Part shown: positions 10,201-18,061 of the stretch, piece after piece | Numbering within the stretch: position 1 is the stretch's first letter | Layout of the letters: every line of letters starts with the position of its first letter | From: Limisphaerales bacterium | GTDB lineage: Bacteria > Verrucomicrobiota > Verrucomicrobiia > Limisphaerales > AAA164-E04 | DNA length: 64,000 nt | Direction: 5' to 3' | NCBI GenBank assembly: GCA_024761205.1 | Contig: JAMASS010000008.1 | Location: forward strand, 97,937-161,936 | The notes under the pieces: model-generated | What the model was told of the DNA's origin: nothing | What the model saw: the letters and a program-made list of their open reading frames with translations, nothing else | Databases searched by the model: none | Position numbers and translations under genes: made by a program

Positions 10201-10861
10201 TGATAAGGATATTTCGTTAGAGGCTGTATTTGAATCCACGGTGTTCGATGGATTTGAATCAGGGGATTTGACCTCAGGCGACTATGGTTCCGGTGGCAAC
10301 CAACCGTGGGGTGTAGCCAAGGGGTTTGCCTCTACCGGAGATTTCTCCGCCAAAGCTGGGGACATTGGGGATAATGAGAACAGTTCGTTATTTCTTAACG
10401 CCGTGCTCGCTGGAGGGAGTGGCTCCTTCGATTTTCAAGTGAGCTCCGAGGAGAGATGGGACTTCCTAGAATTCTTGATTAATGACGAGTTGATTCAACG
10501 ATGGTCGGGCGAGATCACTTGGCAGAGTTTCGAGTTTGTAGTGCCTGCTGGAAATGTACGGCTAGAATGGAGGTATTCCAAAGATTTCACCAACACCGTC
10601 GGCGATGACACGGCTTACATCGACAATTTAAGGCTCCCGTTTGATGGTCCAAGGCTGTTGGTGAATCCGATTCGTGGCGGTGGCGTGGAGCTGTGGATTA
10701 ATGGCACGCCTGGCCAGACGTACAATATCGAATGGTCCCGAGATTTGATCGATTGGACGTTGTTTGCGGTTGAAACCACAGATGCTGGAGGCGAAATTCG
10801 AATTTTTGACTCAGAGTTTGATTGCACCGAGCAATGCTATTTTCGGGCAGTTATCCGGTGA
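7283..10861 (+). CDS. Subtilisin-like serine protease (S8) with multidomain C-terminus
   Basis: A 1192-residue secreted protease. After a signal peptide (about residues 1-25) comes a propeptide-like region, then the catalytic domain. The triad is visible: Asp170 in VIVGVLDTGV, His225 in GHGSHVAG, Ser386 in GTSMAAPHVSG, with oxyanion-hole Asn316 in SAGNEN. Downstream there are two related beta-sandwich domains (one beginning PPINDNFESS, one PPNDHFAEAE) resembling bacterial pre-peptidase C-terminal-type modules, separated by an Ig-like domain. Then comes a bacterial InlB-type beta-repeat (SGPGGSVSPES to SLEAVFES). The C-terminal domain ends YNIEWSRDLIDW. It is last in the run of exported proteins and probably degrades extracellular protein. 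Assignment to S8 is firm; the substrate is unknown. Confidence 0.93.
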   Translation: MTRFTAIGFLAVWALASYLSPVVQSAQWAMVNGHWAHSHQLLAKLKKDDPASRKQVKQLLRQKGLAMISEYSLVPGLCVLSTPVVAQGLGPRHGGNNLGGLVQELEASGLFDYVEPDYVWEVYRSPSDAAFESGILWGLRNTGSFDIDIEAEAAWDITTGSRDVIVGVLDTGVRYSHQDLENQMWENPEEVPGNGEDDDGNGYVDDIFGINAIVDSGDPLDDDGHGSHVAGILGASANDSGDMVGVAWDLRIMGLKVLGTNGGTTSDVIQGFEYGIEHGCRIINASLGGGAFSQGFFDVIAEGQRRGVLLVASAGNENSNNDIFPSYPANYNLDNVISVAAMDRFGEITEFSNFGLHTVDIAAPGEDIFSLDIENDSAYQARDGTSMAAPHVSGVAALVLGAFPEATVHEVRERILSSAIEEPAFFGKVATGGRVSALGALSVTGDGALEMTVDPPHQSALQRGSTASVVVRISDVFGVTDAVVIGELLHNGETITFDNTGTVPDVQADDALYTYELMVPEDIDEIQLTVRAEAPNKQSVESVVRYLVVDPPINDNFESSVKLPAEGISLVTDTRFASFEIDEPFHAEVDDVDYSLWWIWTPQMDTEAFVGTSGSNYDTVIGVYTGNALTELTEVASVNDVGTRPEGYLTFSALAGTTYRIAVAGAAEGEFGTLRFRLTPGGAPDLIAPIVAVTAPTSGILTDENRLVLEGTAFDPKPNSSGVGFVFLRANDEPIGRIANGTTRWTSPVPLVPGQNTIQVTATDFSGNTSEARTIGVIYLMPEPPNDHFAEAEVLSGDTGVVNAINQLATKQFGEPLHAGNRGGASVWYSYTPAVDGVLSLQIRRASFDTVMAVYTGTRVAELQHIASNDDAMPGRGESSITQAVRSGVKYSIAVDGFAGLVGQADLQYEFTASAVFTLSVESGPGGSVSPESTVMVGMGEELTLMAEPFANFRFVKWKGSVTSTDNPLILVIDKDISLEAVFESTVFDGFESGDLTSGDYGSGGNQPWGVAKGFASTGDFSAKAGDIGDNENSSLFLNAVLAGGSGSFDFQVSSEERWDFLEFLINDELIQRWSGEITWQSFEFVVPAGNVRLEWRYSKDFTNTVGDDTAYIDNLRLPFDGPRLLVNPIRGGGVELWINGTPGQTYNIEWSRDLIDWTLFAVETTDAGGEIRIFDSEFDCTEQCYFRAVIR

Positions 10862-11013
10862 CAATAAAGATTCCGCTTCAGCCCCGGTCTTTCAGTGAGT
10901 TTTTTCGGCTGCGGATACGGAGTTCTCTTCTTGCGTATGGTCGTCCGCATTCCTGTTTTCTCGCTTGGCCTCTGATCAGGTTAAATTTTTCCGCGTTCGT
11001 TGTGACTCATCGC

Positions 11014-11655
11014 ATGAGTGTCATCGGGATCACCGGCGGGATTGGAATGGGGAAGTCGACCGTGACCGATTGGTTGGCGGAGACGGGCATGGCTGTGGTG
11101 GACTGTGACGTGATTGCGCGTGAGTTGACCGCAGCTGGGGGTGATGCGATTGGTGAAATTGTCGAGGCTTTTGGTCCGACCGTGCTGGATGCTGACGGTG
11201 CGCTATCTCGTGCTCGAATGGCGGACATTGTCTTCCGAAATCAGGAATGTCGCGAACGATTGGAGGCGATTCTTCATCCTCGAATCCGCATAGCATGGAA
11301 GGCGCGGTGCCGTTCTTATCGGAGCCCCGGATCTGGGCCTGTCTTTGTCGCTATTCCGCTGCTTTACGAAACCGGCGCGAGCGAGGAATTTGACTTGATA
11401 GCATGCGTAGCATGCGGGGCTGTGGAGCAGAGGTCTCGACTAAGAGCTCGGGGCTGGAGCGACGAGCATATTCAGCGACGACTGGGTGCTCAGTGGAATA
11501 TTGATCGGAAGATGCGCTTGGCTGATATTATTGTTTGGACTGGCTGTTCATTGAAAATGGCAAAGCGTCAAGTTCGATGCTTGATCCAGACCGCCGAGCG
11601 CTTGGCTCTGCAGAGTAGATTTGTTTGCGGGAAGGGTGATATCAGGCGGGCTTGA
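11014..11655 (+). CDS. coaE: Dephospho-CoA kinase
   Basis: The enzyme phosphorylates the 3' hydroxyl of dephospho-CoA, the last step of coenzyme A synthesis, in the cytoplasm. The P-loop GITGGIGMGKST is at residues 4-15, followed by VVDCDVIAREL with the conserved Asp pair. The LHPRI motif, the IPLLYETG lid region and the basic RLRARGWSDEHIQRRL helix are all typical of the family. At 213 aa the length is normal. The frame is open further upstream, but the P-loop must lie close to the N-terminus, so the ATG at 11014 is chosen (GTG 11002 is the alternative). It begins 152 bases after the protease stop and is probably transcribed separately from the secreted-protein run. Confidence 0.93.
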   Translation: MSVIGITGGIGMGKSTVTDWLAETGMAVVDCDVIARELTAAGGDAIGEIVEAFGPTVLDADGALSRARMADIVFRNQECRERLEAILHPRIRIAWKARCRSYRSPGSGPVFVAIPLLYETGASEEFDLIACVACGAVEQRSRLRARGWSDEHIQRRLGAQWNIDRKMRLADIIVWTGCSLKMAKRQVRCLIQTAERLALQSRFVCGKGDIRRA

Positions 11656-11808
11656 TTTGGTGGCGTGAGTTGTCGAAGCAAAGAAGGAGTTTGGTACGAC
11701 GAGATCATCGTCAGATATGGCTGTATCACTAGTTTGGATTGCGCTGCGAGTAGTGAAGGGCGCTTAAACGGGCGGGATGAAACCTTGGCGACTTGTTGAT
11801 GGTATTTT

Positions 11809-13416
11809 ATGAGTTCAGAAGATTTTCCGAAACAGTTTGCGGAATTAATGCGGCGGCATATGCCTAACTTTGGAGATCCGATGGGCTTTCAGGCCGCTTC
11901 TGACGATCCGGAAGAACCGAAAAAAGAAGAGAAGCCAGAAACGGAGCGATTTGACTTCGATTATCGTCCGCGTGATGTCAAAGCCTACCTAGATCGGTAC
12001 GTAATTCAGCAGGATGAAGCGAAAAAAGTTTTAAGCGTCGCTCTGTGCGACCATTACCACCATGTGCGTTTGTTGCAGGAGGGCAAGGCGCTCCCGAATT
12101 ATACGAAGCAAAACATCATCCTTCTTGGTTCCACAGGTGTCGGGAAAACGTACTTGGTTCGAAGTGTGGCGGAATTAATTGGCATGCCGTTTGTGAAGGG
12201 TGACGCTACGAAATTTTCGGAAACGGGTTATGTGGGTGGTGATGTTGAAGATCTGGTTCGGGAGCTTTATCGGCGAGCGGACGGCGATATTCAAAAGGCT
12301 CAGTTTGGCATCATCTATATTGACGAGATCGATAAGATCGCCCAATCCGACCAATCGGGCGGGCGAGATGTCAGCGGCCGAGGCGTGCAGACGAATCTTT
12401 TGAAATTAATGGAGGAAACGGATGTTTCCGTCAGGTCGCAGCAGGATATTGCTGGGCAAATCCAAGCGATGATGGAGATGCAACGCGGCAAGAAATCCGG
12501 AAGTTACATCAACACCAAGCACATTCTCTTCATCGTGAGTGGTGCGTTCGACGGTTTGGAAAAGATTATCGAGAAGCGCCTGAACGATTCGACGATCGGT
12601 TTTGCAGCAGCGCAACGTTCTGAGATATCGGAAGGTGTTAGCAACCTGGACCAAGTTGAGACGAAGGATCTGTTGGAATATGGCTTTGAGCCGGAGTTTG
12701 TGGGGCGGTTGCCGGTGCGTGTGGTTTGTCAGCCACTTTCGGAAGATGACCTCTATTCCATCCTTCGGTCTTCGGAAGGCAGTATCATCCGTCAGTATGA
12801 GGCGGATTTTGAAGCTTATGGAATTGAGGTCCTGTTTACTGAAAAGGCGTTGCGACGCATCGCGTCTTTGGCGGCGGCGGAGAAGACAGGTGCTCGGGGA
12901 CTCATGACGGTTTGTGAGCGCATTTTTCGCAACTACAAGTTCGAGTTGCCAAGTAGTTCGATCAGGCGGTTTGAGGTGACGCGGAGTGTTATTGATGATC
13001 CGGAGACTCAGCTTGCAGAGATCTTGCGCCGCGAGGATGATCCCGAAATTCAGGTGACTCGAGGGCTGATCAACGAGTTTACTCAGCGATTTGCTGAGGT
13101 TCATGGATTAAGGCTTCGCTTCACTAAGGACGGAATGGAACGGCTGCTGACTCTGGCGGCTGAAAGGGATGATTCCGTACGCGAGATTTGTCAGACTCGA
13201 TTCAAGGACTTTCAGTTTGGGCTGAAGCTGATCTCTCAGAATACCGGTCAAGAGACTTTTGATTTGGATGCTGCCGTAGTGGATGATCCAGAAAGAGCCC
13301 TGAATGATTGGGTCGTCGCCAGCTATCGGGGTTTGGGTAAGGAGGGTGAATCGTCGGCAGAGGGGAGACCTGAGCACGATGCGGACCCCGGTGAGAAACA
13401 CTTGTCGGAAGGTTGA
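11809..13416 (+). CDS. ClpX-like AAA+ unfoldase without zinc domain, with duplicated C-terminal small domain
   Basis: An ATP-dependent protein unfoldase of the ClpX/HslU clade. Visible motifs are Walker A GSTGVGKT (107-114), pore loop GYVG (140-143), Walker B IIYIDEID (168-175), second pore loop RGVQ (191-194), an IGF loop (263-265) that in ClpX contacts ClpP, and the sensor-2 GARG (361-364). The N-terminal C4 zinc-binding domain of true ClpX is missing and is replaced by about 45 acidic, Pro/Glu-rich residues. After the usual small C-terminal subdomain (about 337-400) there is a second, similar unit (about 433-498), each ending in a DDPE motif. At 535 aa it is longer than ClpX (about 420). 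No clpP lies nearby. It is probably a lineage-specific ClpX paralogue. Confidence 0.85.
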   Translation: MSSEDFPKQFAELMRRHMPNFGDPMGFQAASDDPEEPKKEEKPETERFDFDYRPRDVKAYLDRYVIQQDEAKKVLSVALCDHYHHVRLLQEGKALPNYTKQNIILLGSTGVGKTYLVRSVAELIGMPFVKGDATKFSETGYVGGDVEDLVRELYRRADGDIQKAQFGIIYIDEIDKIAQSDQSGGRDVSGRGVQTNLLKLMEETDVSVRSQQDIAGQIQAMMEMQRGKKSGSYINTKHILFIVSGAFDGLEKIIEKRLNDSTIGFAAAQRSEISEGVSNLDQVETKDLLEYGFEPEFVGRLPVRVVCQPLSEDDLYSILRSSEGSIIRQYEADFEAYGIEVLFTEKALRRIASLAAAEKTGARGLMTVCERIFRNYKFELPSSSIRRFEVTRSVIDDPETQLAEILRREDDPEIQVTRGLINEFTQRFAEVHGLRLRFTKDGMERLLTLAAERDDSVREICQTRFKDFQFGLKLISQNTGQETFDLDAAVVDDPERALNDWVVASYRGLGKEGESSAEGRPEHDADPGEKHLSEG

Positions 13417-13631
13417 GTGCTTCACGGGGAGGCGGTGATGATGTCTTCAAAATTGTAGGTGAGGTTTAGGAACGATTGCCACTTTGGTTCGTTGTGGTGG
13501 TGTCTTCGCTTGGGACTAGCGGCTCCGTTTAAGTATCGCGTTTTGGAAGGTAAAAAGGGAAATTTTTTGCCCCGGCAGAGGACCTGGATTATATTCTTTT
13601 ATTCTTGTACCAAGTGTTTTACCGACTCTGA

Positions 13632-14351
13632 ATGAACGCTTCATTGCTACTGATGTCTTCCGAATTCGAGCTGATTTTCATTTGGAATCAGGCGCGACCG
13701 GAGGGGAAAGCGATCATCGTTCTTCTAATTTTGTTTTCGATTTTCGCTTGGGCGGTCATGGCGTCTAAGGCAATGCAGATGCGTCGGGCGTGTCACTTGA
13801 ATGGCTTGTTCGATCAGGAATTTCGAGGACAGAAAGGCTTGCTCTCGATTTTTAATCAGGGGATTCCGGTGGATGGGTGTCCGCTCTACTCTGTTTATGA
13901 GTCAGGCTGCCGGGAACTGCAACTGGGGATCAAACGTGCTAGAGAGAGGCACCCGGAAAGCGGTGAGAAGGTGAGACTCAAGAGTATCAAGCATGTCAAG
14001 CATGCCTTGGAGCGGGCCGTTTCCCAGGAATCGCTCCAGCTCGAGTCGGGGCTCATTTTATTGGCGATCGCGGTCAGCGGAGCCCCATTCCTGGGTTTGT
14101 TGGGCACGGTTTGGGGGGTGATGAGCACTTTTGCCGAAGTCGCGCAGGCGGGGAATGCTCAGTTGACGACCATGGCACCAGGGGTGGCGGCCGCTCTGGT
14201 GACCACGGTGGCTGGCCTGTTGGTGGCGATACCATCGATGTTCGGCTACAATTGGTTGGTGCATCATTTGCGGGTGCTCACGGTGGATATGGATAATTTC
14301 GCTCATGAGCTGGCCTCAAAAATTGAGATCGAGTTCCTGAATGATGTCTAA
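13632..14351 (+). CDS. tolQ: TolQ (MotA/TolQ/ExbB proton channel protein)
   Basis: Inner-membrane subunit of the Tol-Pal energy-transducing complex. With TolR it forms the proton channel that drives TolA, keeping the outer membrane tied to the cell wall during division. There is one N-terminal transmembrane segment (IIVLLILFSIFAWAVMA) and two more in the C-terminal half, within SGLILLAIAVSGAPFLGLLGTVWG and TTVAGLLVAIPSMFGYNWL. The GLLGTVWGVM motif and the helix with TMAPGVAAALVTT are the family signature. It is the first gene of tolQRAB-pal. The 215 bases before it contain no gene and should carry the operon promoter. Confidence 0.93.
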   Translation: MNASLLLMSSEFELIFIWNQARPEGKAIIVLLILFSIFAWAVMASKAMQMRRACHLNGLFDQEFRGQKGLLSIFNQGIPVDGCPLYSVYESGCRELQLGIKRARERHPESGEKVRLKSIKHVKHALERAVSQESLQLESGLILLAIAVSGAPFLGLLGTVWGVMSTFAEVAQAGNAQLTTMAPGVAAALVTTVAGLLVAIPSMFGYNWLVHHLRVLTVDMDNFAHELASKIEIEFLNDV

Positions 14352-14424
14352 CGTGAGGCTGTGAGTTTTATCCGCCAGGTTTCTTGACGAACGGATTGTC
14401 ATTTTGAGTGTCCATAGTTGAAGG

Positions 14425-14841
14425 ATGCGAAGGTTCTCCGATCGGAACGTATTAGTTACGTTGAGCGATATCAATATCACTCCGTTGCTAGACCTTGCGT
14501 TTGTGTTGTTGATCATTTTTATGATCACGACGCCGCTTCTTGATCAAGGAATGGATTTGGAACTTCCCAAAGGCGGGAGTCCGGATGTGGCTTTGGATCC
14601 CGATCAGATCCGGGTGGTGGAAGTGAGTGCTGAGGGGAAGTATCACTTGGACCAAATAGAAATCGACTTGACTGATTTGTTCGCTGCTTTGGGGAGCGCC
14701 TTTCAGGCAGATCCCGGTATTGCTGTCTACTTGCGGGCGGATAAGTCTGTGACGTGGGAATCGGTGGCGGCGGTCGTGGATCTATTGACCAAGTTGGGTA
14801 TCCCCAATGTATCGATGCTTACTGAATTCAGTGCCGAGTGA
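14425..14841 (+). CDS. tolR: TolR (ExbD/TolR family)
   Basis: Partner of TolQ in the proton channel. It has a single N-terminal transmembrane helix preceded by the hallmark DINITPLLDLAFVLLIIF, in which the Asp in PLLD is the protonatable channel residue. The rest is a small periplasmic domain of the ExbD/TolR fold (VEVSAEGKYHLDQ, YLRADKSVTWESV). At 138 aa it has the family's normal length. It lies 73 bases after tolQ and is followed by tolA after a single base, so the two are tightly coupled. Confidence 0.92.
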   Translation: MRRFSDRNVLVTLSDINITPLLDLAFVLLIIFMITTPLLDQGMDLELPKGGSPDVALDPDQIRVVEVSAEGKYHLDQIEIDLTDLFAALGSAFQADPGIAVYLRADKSVTWESVAAVVDLLTKLGIPNVSMLTEFSAE

Positions 14842-14842
14842 C

Positions 14843-15748
14843 ATGAAGCGTTTGCAGAAAAAGTGTTTCGTTGTTTCTACGGTCATCCATGGCTCGCTGC
14901 TGCTGGTGTTTCTGATCGGTCCGGCGTTTCGGAAGGCGCCGGAACGGCAGTTTCGCGTTGCGGAGATCAACTTAATGTCGTCCGTTGCGATTGAGGCAGC
15001 TTTGAGGCAAGTTGCGGAGTCGACCACGGTTGCGCCGGCTCGTGGGCCAATTTTGGTTGAACCCGAGCCAGTCAACGTTGAAACACCGAAACCCGACCCG
15101 GTGCCGGTGAAGCCTCCGCCGATGGTTCAGGAGGTCGTTCATCCTAAGCCGCCTCCCAAGAAGTCGGAGAAAACCCAGGTTCCGTATCCTCCGAAACCAA
15201 AGCCAAAGGATCCGCCGAAGCCCAAGCCTGAAATCAAGATCAACTTTAAGCCAACGAATCAAAAGACAACGCCCAACCAGGCCAAATTGGAAGCTCAGCG
15301 ACGGGAAAAACAACGTCAACAAGAGTTGGATGCCCAGCATCAGCGCGAAATGAGCCAAGCTGCTCTAGATGCGTTGGGGCAGAATCTTTCCAAGCGAGTA
15401 GAAGTCAATGCGACCTTAAGCAGTGGTAGTGCTTTAGGAAATTATCGGCTCTGGGTGAAGAATGCCTATGACCGAGCGTGGGTCGAGCGAGCGTGTGTCG
15501 AGCCAATGAGCGTTACACGTTCGCGGTCGATGACAAAGGTCCGAGTAATTGTCAACCTTGACGGGTCCATTGCTTCGGCCAAGATCATTGGCGCTTCTGG
15601 CAGCGCCGAGTTGGACCGGTGGGTTCAGGATGCTCTGCGGCGAGTTCGGAAGAGCGGCATCGGCAAGAAGCCACCGGCGGGAACCTCCGTGAGGGATCGA
15701 ACCTTTTTGATTAATTTTAACCTAAAGGATGGACGTATAACCGGATGA
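14843..15748 (+). CDS. tolA: TolA-like / TonB-like energy transducer
   Basis: Periplasm-spanning subunit that transmits TolQR energy to the outer membrane. It has a basic N-terminus (MKRLQKK), one transmembrane segment (CFVVSTVIHGSLLLVFLIG), and a long Pro/Lys-rich region (about residues 80-155, VKPPPMVQEV and PKPKPKDPPKPKP). A charged Gln-rich helix (RREKQRQQELDAQHQREM) follows, and then a C-terminal domain of TonB/TolA type (about 200-300, VRVIVNLDGSIASAKI). I start it at the ATG at 14843, one base after the tolR stop; an earlier in-frame start would overlap tolR. Naming as tolA rests on position in the operon; by domain alone it could be called a TonB-family protein. Confidence 0.87.
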   Translation: MKRLQKKCFVVSTVIHGSLLLVFLIGPAFRKAPERQFRVAEINLMSSVAIEAALRQVAESTTVAPARGPILVEPEPVNVETPKPDPVPVKPPPMVQEVVHPKPPPKKSEKTQVPYPPKPKPKDPPKPKPEIKINFKPTNQKTTPNQAKLEAQRREKQRQQELDAQHQREMSQAALDALGQNLSKRVEVNATLSSGSALGNYRLWVKNAYDRAWVERACVEPMSVTRSRSMTKVRVIVNLDGSIASAKIIGASGSAELDRWVQDALRRVRKSGIGKKPPAGTSVRDRTFLINFNLKDGRITG

Positions 15749-16932
15749 GAAGGCCAATGGCGAATCGTATTGTGAGAATTTGTTGTGCATTCTGGGGTGG
15801 CCTGCTGCTGGCCAAGAGTGGCTGGGCGCAAACGGAAATTGATCTGGAACGAATGCAGTCCAGTACGGCGCCGGTTCCAATTGAGCTGGAGGGGTTTTCA
15901 GGAGAATCTCGTGATGTTCTGGCCTTTGATCTTGAAGTTATGGGATGGGAAGTTGTGCCGGAGGGTGCGGGACAATTTGCTTTGATCGGCGGCAATAACG
16001 GTGGGCTTCAGGGGAAGTTGGTCGATCGGTTGGGAGGAAGTACCCTTTTTTCGCGGCGCTATGCAACAGGTACGCTGAGGCAACAGGCTCATGCGTTGGC
16101 CAATGCGGTGGTGGAGAAGGTTTTTCGGCAAAAGGGAATCGCCCACACAAAGATCGCCTACAAGAGTCGAGCGTCGGGGGGCTTTCCGGAGATCTATGTT
16201 GCTGACTATGACGGCTATCGAGCGCAAGCCGTGACTCGGGATCGTTCGAATGTTGCTGCTCCCGCTTGGGTGCCAGGGCGGCTGAAGCTTTTCTACACTT
16301 CCTACAAAATGGGCAATCCGGACATTTTCACCCATGATTTATTGTCGGGGCGCCGAGCGGCAGTGTCGCGGTATGCTGGCCTCAACACGAGTGCGGCCCT
16401 GTCGGCTGACGGTAGTCGAATGGCGATGATCTTAAGCAAGGGTGGAAGTCCGGACTTGTATGTGGCGGATTCGAGTGGGCGCAACTTGAAGCAGTTGACG
16501 ATGACACGAGAGGAAGAAGCTTGTCCTTGTTGGTCCCCCGACGGTAGTCAGATTTGCTTTACCTCCGCTGTCGGGGGCGGTGCTCGACTGTATCTCATTA
16601 GTCCCGAGGGGAATGGGATGAGGAGGCTTCGAGCGGTTGGGGTGAGCGGTGTGTTCTCCGAGCCCGACTGGTCACCGGACGGTCAGTGGATTGCCTTCAC
16701 CGCTCTCATGGGAAGGCAGTTTCATATTTGTGTGGTCTCGGCGGCCGGGGGGGAGGCATCGGTGCTCTCGCGCGGAGAAGATCCTTCATGGGCACCCAAC
16801 TCGAGGAACATTGTTTTTATGCGCAAGAAAAACGGGCGCAAGATTTTGTCTATACTTGACGTTTCTACCAAATGGGTCAAGGATGTCCCGAAAATCACTG
16901 GAAACAGTTCGCAGCCAGCCTGGGCGCGTTGA
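15745..16932 (+). CDS. tolB: TolB periplasmic beta-propeller protein
   Basis: The start ATG overlaps the tolA stop in an ATGA arrangement, indicating translational coupling. A signal peptide (about residues 1-28, ending GWAQ) leads to an N-terminal D1-like domain (to about 130). Then comes a six-bladed WD40-like propeller with repeated PxWxPG or PDWSPDG strands: APAWVPG, PCWSPDGS, EPDWSPDGQ, PSWAPNS and QPAWAR. TolB binds Pal and other Tol partners in the periplasm. Length (395 aa) is slightly under the E. coli protein. Classification is firm from the propeller repeats plus operon position. Confidence 0.92.
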   Translation: MRRPMANRIVRICCAFWGGLLLAKSGWAQTEIDLERMQSSTAPVPIELEGFSGESRDVLAFDLEVMGWEVVPEGAGQFALIGGNNGGLQGKLVDRLGGSTLFSRRYATGTLRQQAHALANAVVEKVFRQKGIAHTKIAYKSRASGGFPEIYVADYDGYRAQAVTRDRSNVAAPAWVPGRLKLFYTSYKMGNPDIFTHDLLSGRRAAVSRYAGLNTSAALSADGSRMAMILSKGGSPDLYVADSSGRNLKQLTMTREEEACPCWSPDGSQICFTSAVGGGARLYLISPEGNGMRRLRAVGVSGVFSEPDWSPDGQWIAFTALMGRQFHICVVSAAGGEASVLSRGEDPSWAPNSRNIVFMRKKNGRKILSILDVSTKWVKDVPKITGNSSQPAWAR

Positions 16933-16967
16933 GTTTAATAGACACGGACTATCGTTCAAACAAGCTG

Positions 16968-17609
16968 ATGAATAAAAACACTCTTTTCAAAGTATCTCTC
17001 CTTTTAGTCGTTTTTGTAGCGGTCGCAGGTTGTCGAAAAAAGCCGAAGGGACTGACCCAGATTCCGGGCAGTGAAGGGGCCATTGTGGGCAGTGGCAATC
17101 CGGCTGGGCTGATGGAGGGTTATGACGGATCTGTCCTTGGCGGGGGCGGTCTCTTGAGTGGCGATTTGTATCCGGAGGGTTCCGATGTCGCGTTCAGCGA
17201 TTCGGAGGGGAATGGACAGAGTGCTCTGCCGAATCGAGTCTCCATGGCGGGAACGAGGGAAGATCGTGATACGCTCGCTTCGTACACGGTGTATTTTGAT
17301 TATGATCGTTACTCCATTCCGACCAAGGAGTTGGCTAAGGTGGAGGCGGTCGCCGACTACCTCAATGAAGAGAGCGATTCGATGGTTAAAATCGAGGGAC
17401 ACTGTGATGAGCGCGGAACGGAGGAGTACAATCGAGCGCTCGGCGAGCGCCGGGCCTTGTCTGTTCGTGAAGTCTTGGTTCGGCTTGGTGTTGCCGCGGA
17501 TCGGGTCACTACGGAGAGTTGGGGTGAGGATCGGCCGGCGGTTGAAGGTGAGACTGAGAGCGCCTATTCCGAGAACCGACGGGGTGAATTTGTCCTTCTG
17601 AGAAGGTGA
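16968..17609 (+). CDS. pal: Pal, peptidoglycan-associated lipoprotein (OmpA family)
   Basis: Outer-membrane lipoprotein that binds peptidoglycan and completes the Tol-Pal system. From ATG 16968 the N-terminus is a clean lipoprotein signal (MNKNTLFKVSLLLVVFVAVAG, lipobox VAVAG-C). A Gly-rich spacer precedes an OmpA-like domain at about residues 100-213, with the typical YFDYDRYSI strand, the GHCDERGTEEYNRALGERRA peptidoglycan-binding motif and the final ESWGEDRP segment. An upstream in-frame start would overlap tolB and destroy the lipobox, so 16968 is preferred. No ybgF/cpoB or ybgC is present in this operon. Confidence 0.93.
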   Translation: MNKNTLFKVSLLLVVFVAVAGCRKKPKGLTQIPGSEGAIVGSGNPAGLMEGYDGSVLGGGGLLSGDLYPEGSDVAFSDSEGNGQSALPNRVSMAGTREDRDTLASYTVYFDYDRYSIPTKELAKVEAVADYLNEESDSMVKIEGHCDERGTEEYNRALGERRALSVREVLVRLGVAADRVTTESWGEDRPAVEGETESAYSENRRGEFVLLRR

Positions 17610-17720
17610 AACAATCGTTACTTTAGTTGCACGGACGCGCTACGACTGAGTCGAGGTGGCGGTTCATTTTGTCCCTTTACTATTCGATACCGGTGAATTA
17701 GCGTTGCTTTGGCAGTAGTT

Positions 17721-18047
17721 ATGAATACGATGTTTTTCGCGTTTGTTGGCCTCGGGTGGGGAGAGATTATGGTAATCTTGGTGGTTATCTTACTTCTCTT
17801 TGGAGCCAAAAAACTTCCCGAATTGGCGCGTGGTTTGGGCCAAGGGATTAAGGAGTTCAAGAAGGCCACTCGCGATGTGCAGAATGATTTGCAGCGTGCC
17901 ATTGATGATATTGAGCACGATCCCGCACCCCCTACTTCTTCGTATCAATCTTCGAGTCCGGTCGAATCGCCGCATTCCCCGGATGCTGAACCTTCATCCG
18001 TGGCTGAGCCTAGAGCAAACCGTCCAAGGCCTAGAGAAACGGTTTAG
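17721..18047 (+). CDS. tatA: TatA, twin-arginine translocase pore subunit
   Basis: Small membrane protein of the twin-arginine pathway, which exports folded proteins. The N-terminus has a transmembrane helix ([16 protein letters not shown]) followed by the [20 protein letters not shown] amphipathic helix, the diagnostic TatA/B motif. The tail is acidic and Pro/Ser-rich. ATG 17721 is chosen; ATG 17730 is possible. It lies 15 bases before tatC, and no separate tatB is visible here. A single TatA-like protein serving both roles is known in other bacteria and is possible. Confidence 0.92.
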   Translation: MNTMFFAFVGLGWGEIMVILVVILLLFGAKKLPELARGLGQGIKEFKKATRDVQNDLQRAIDDIEHDPAPPTSSYQSSSPVESPHSPDAEPSSVAEPRANRPRPRETV

Positions 18048-18061
18048 CGTTTCTTTCTTCT

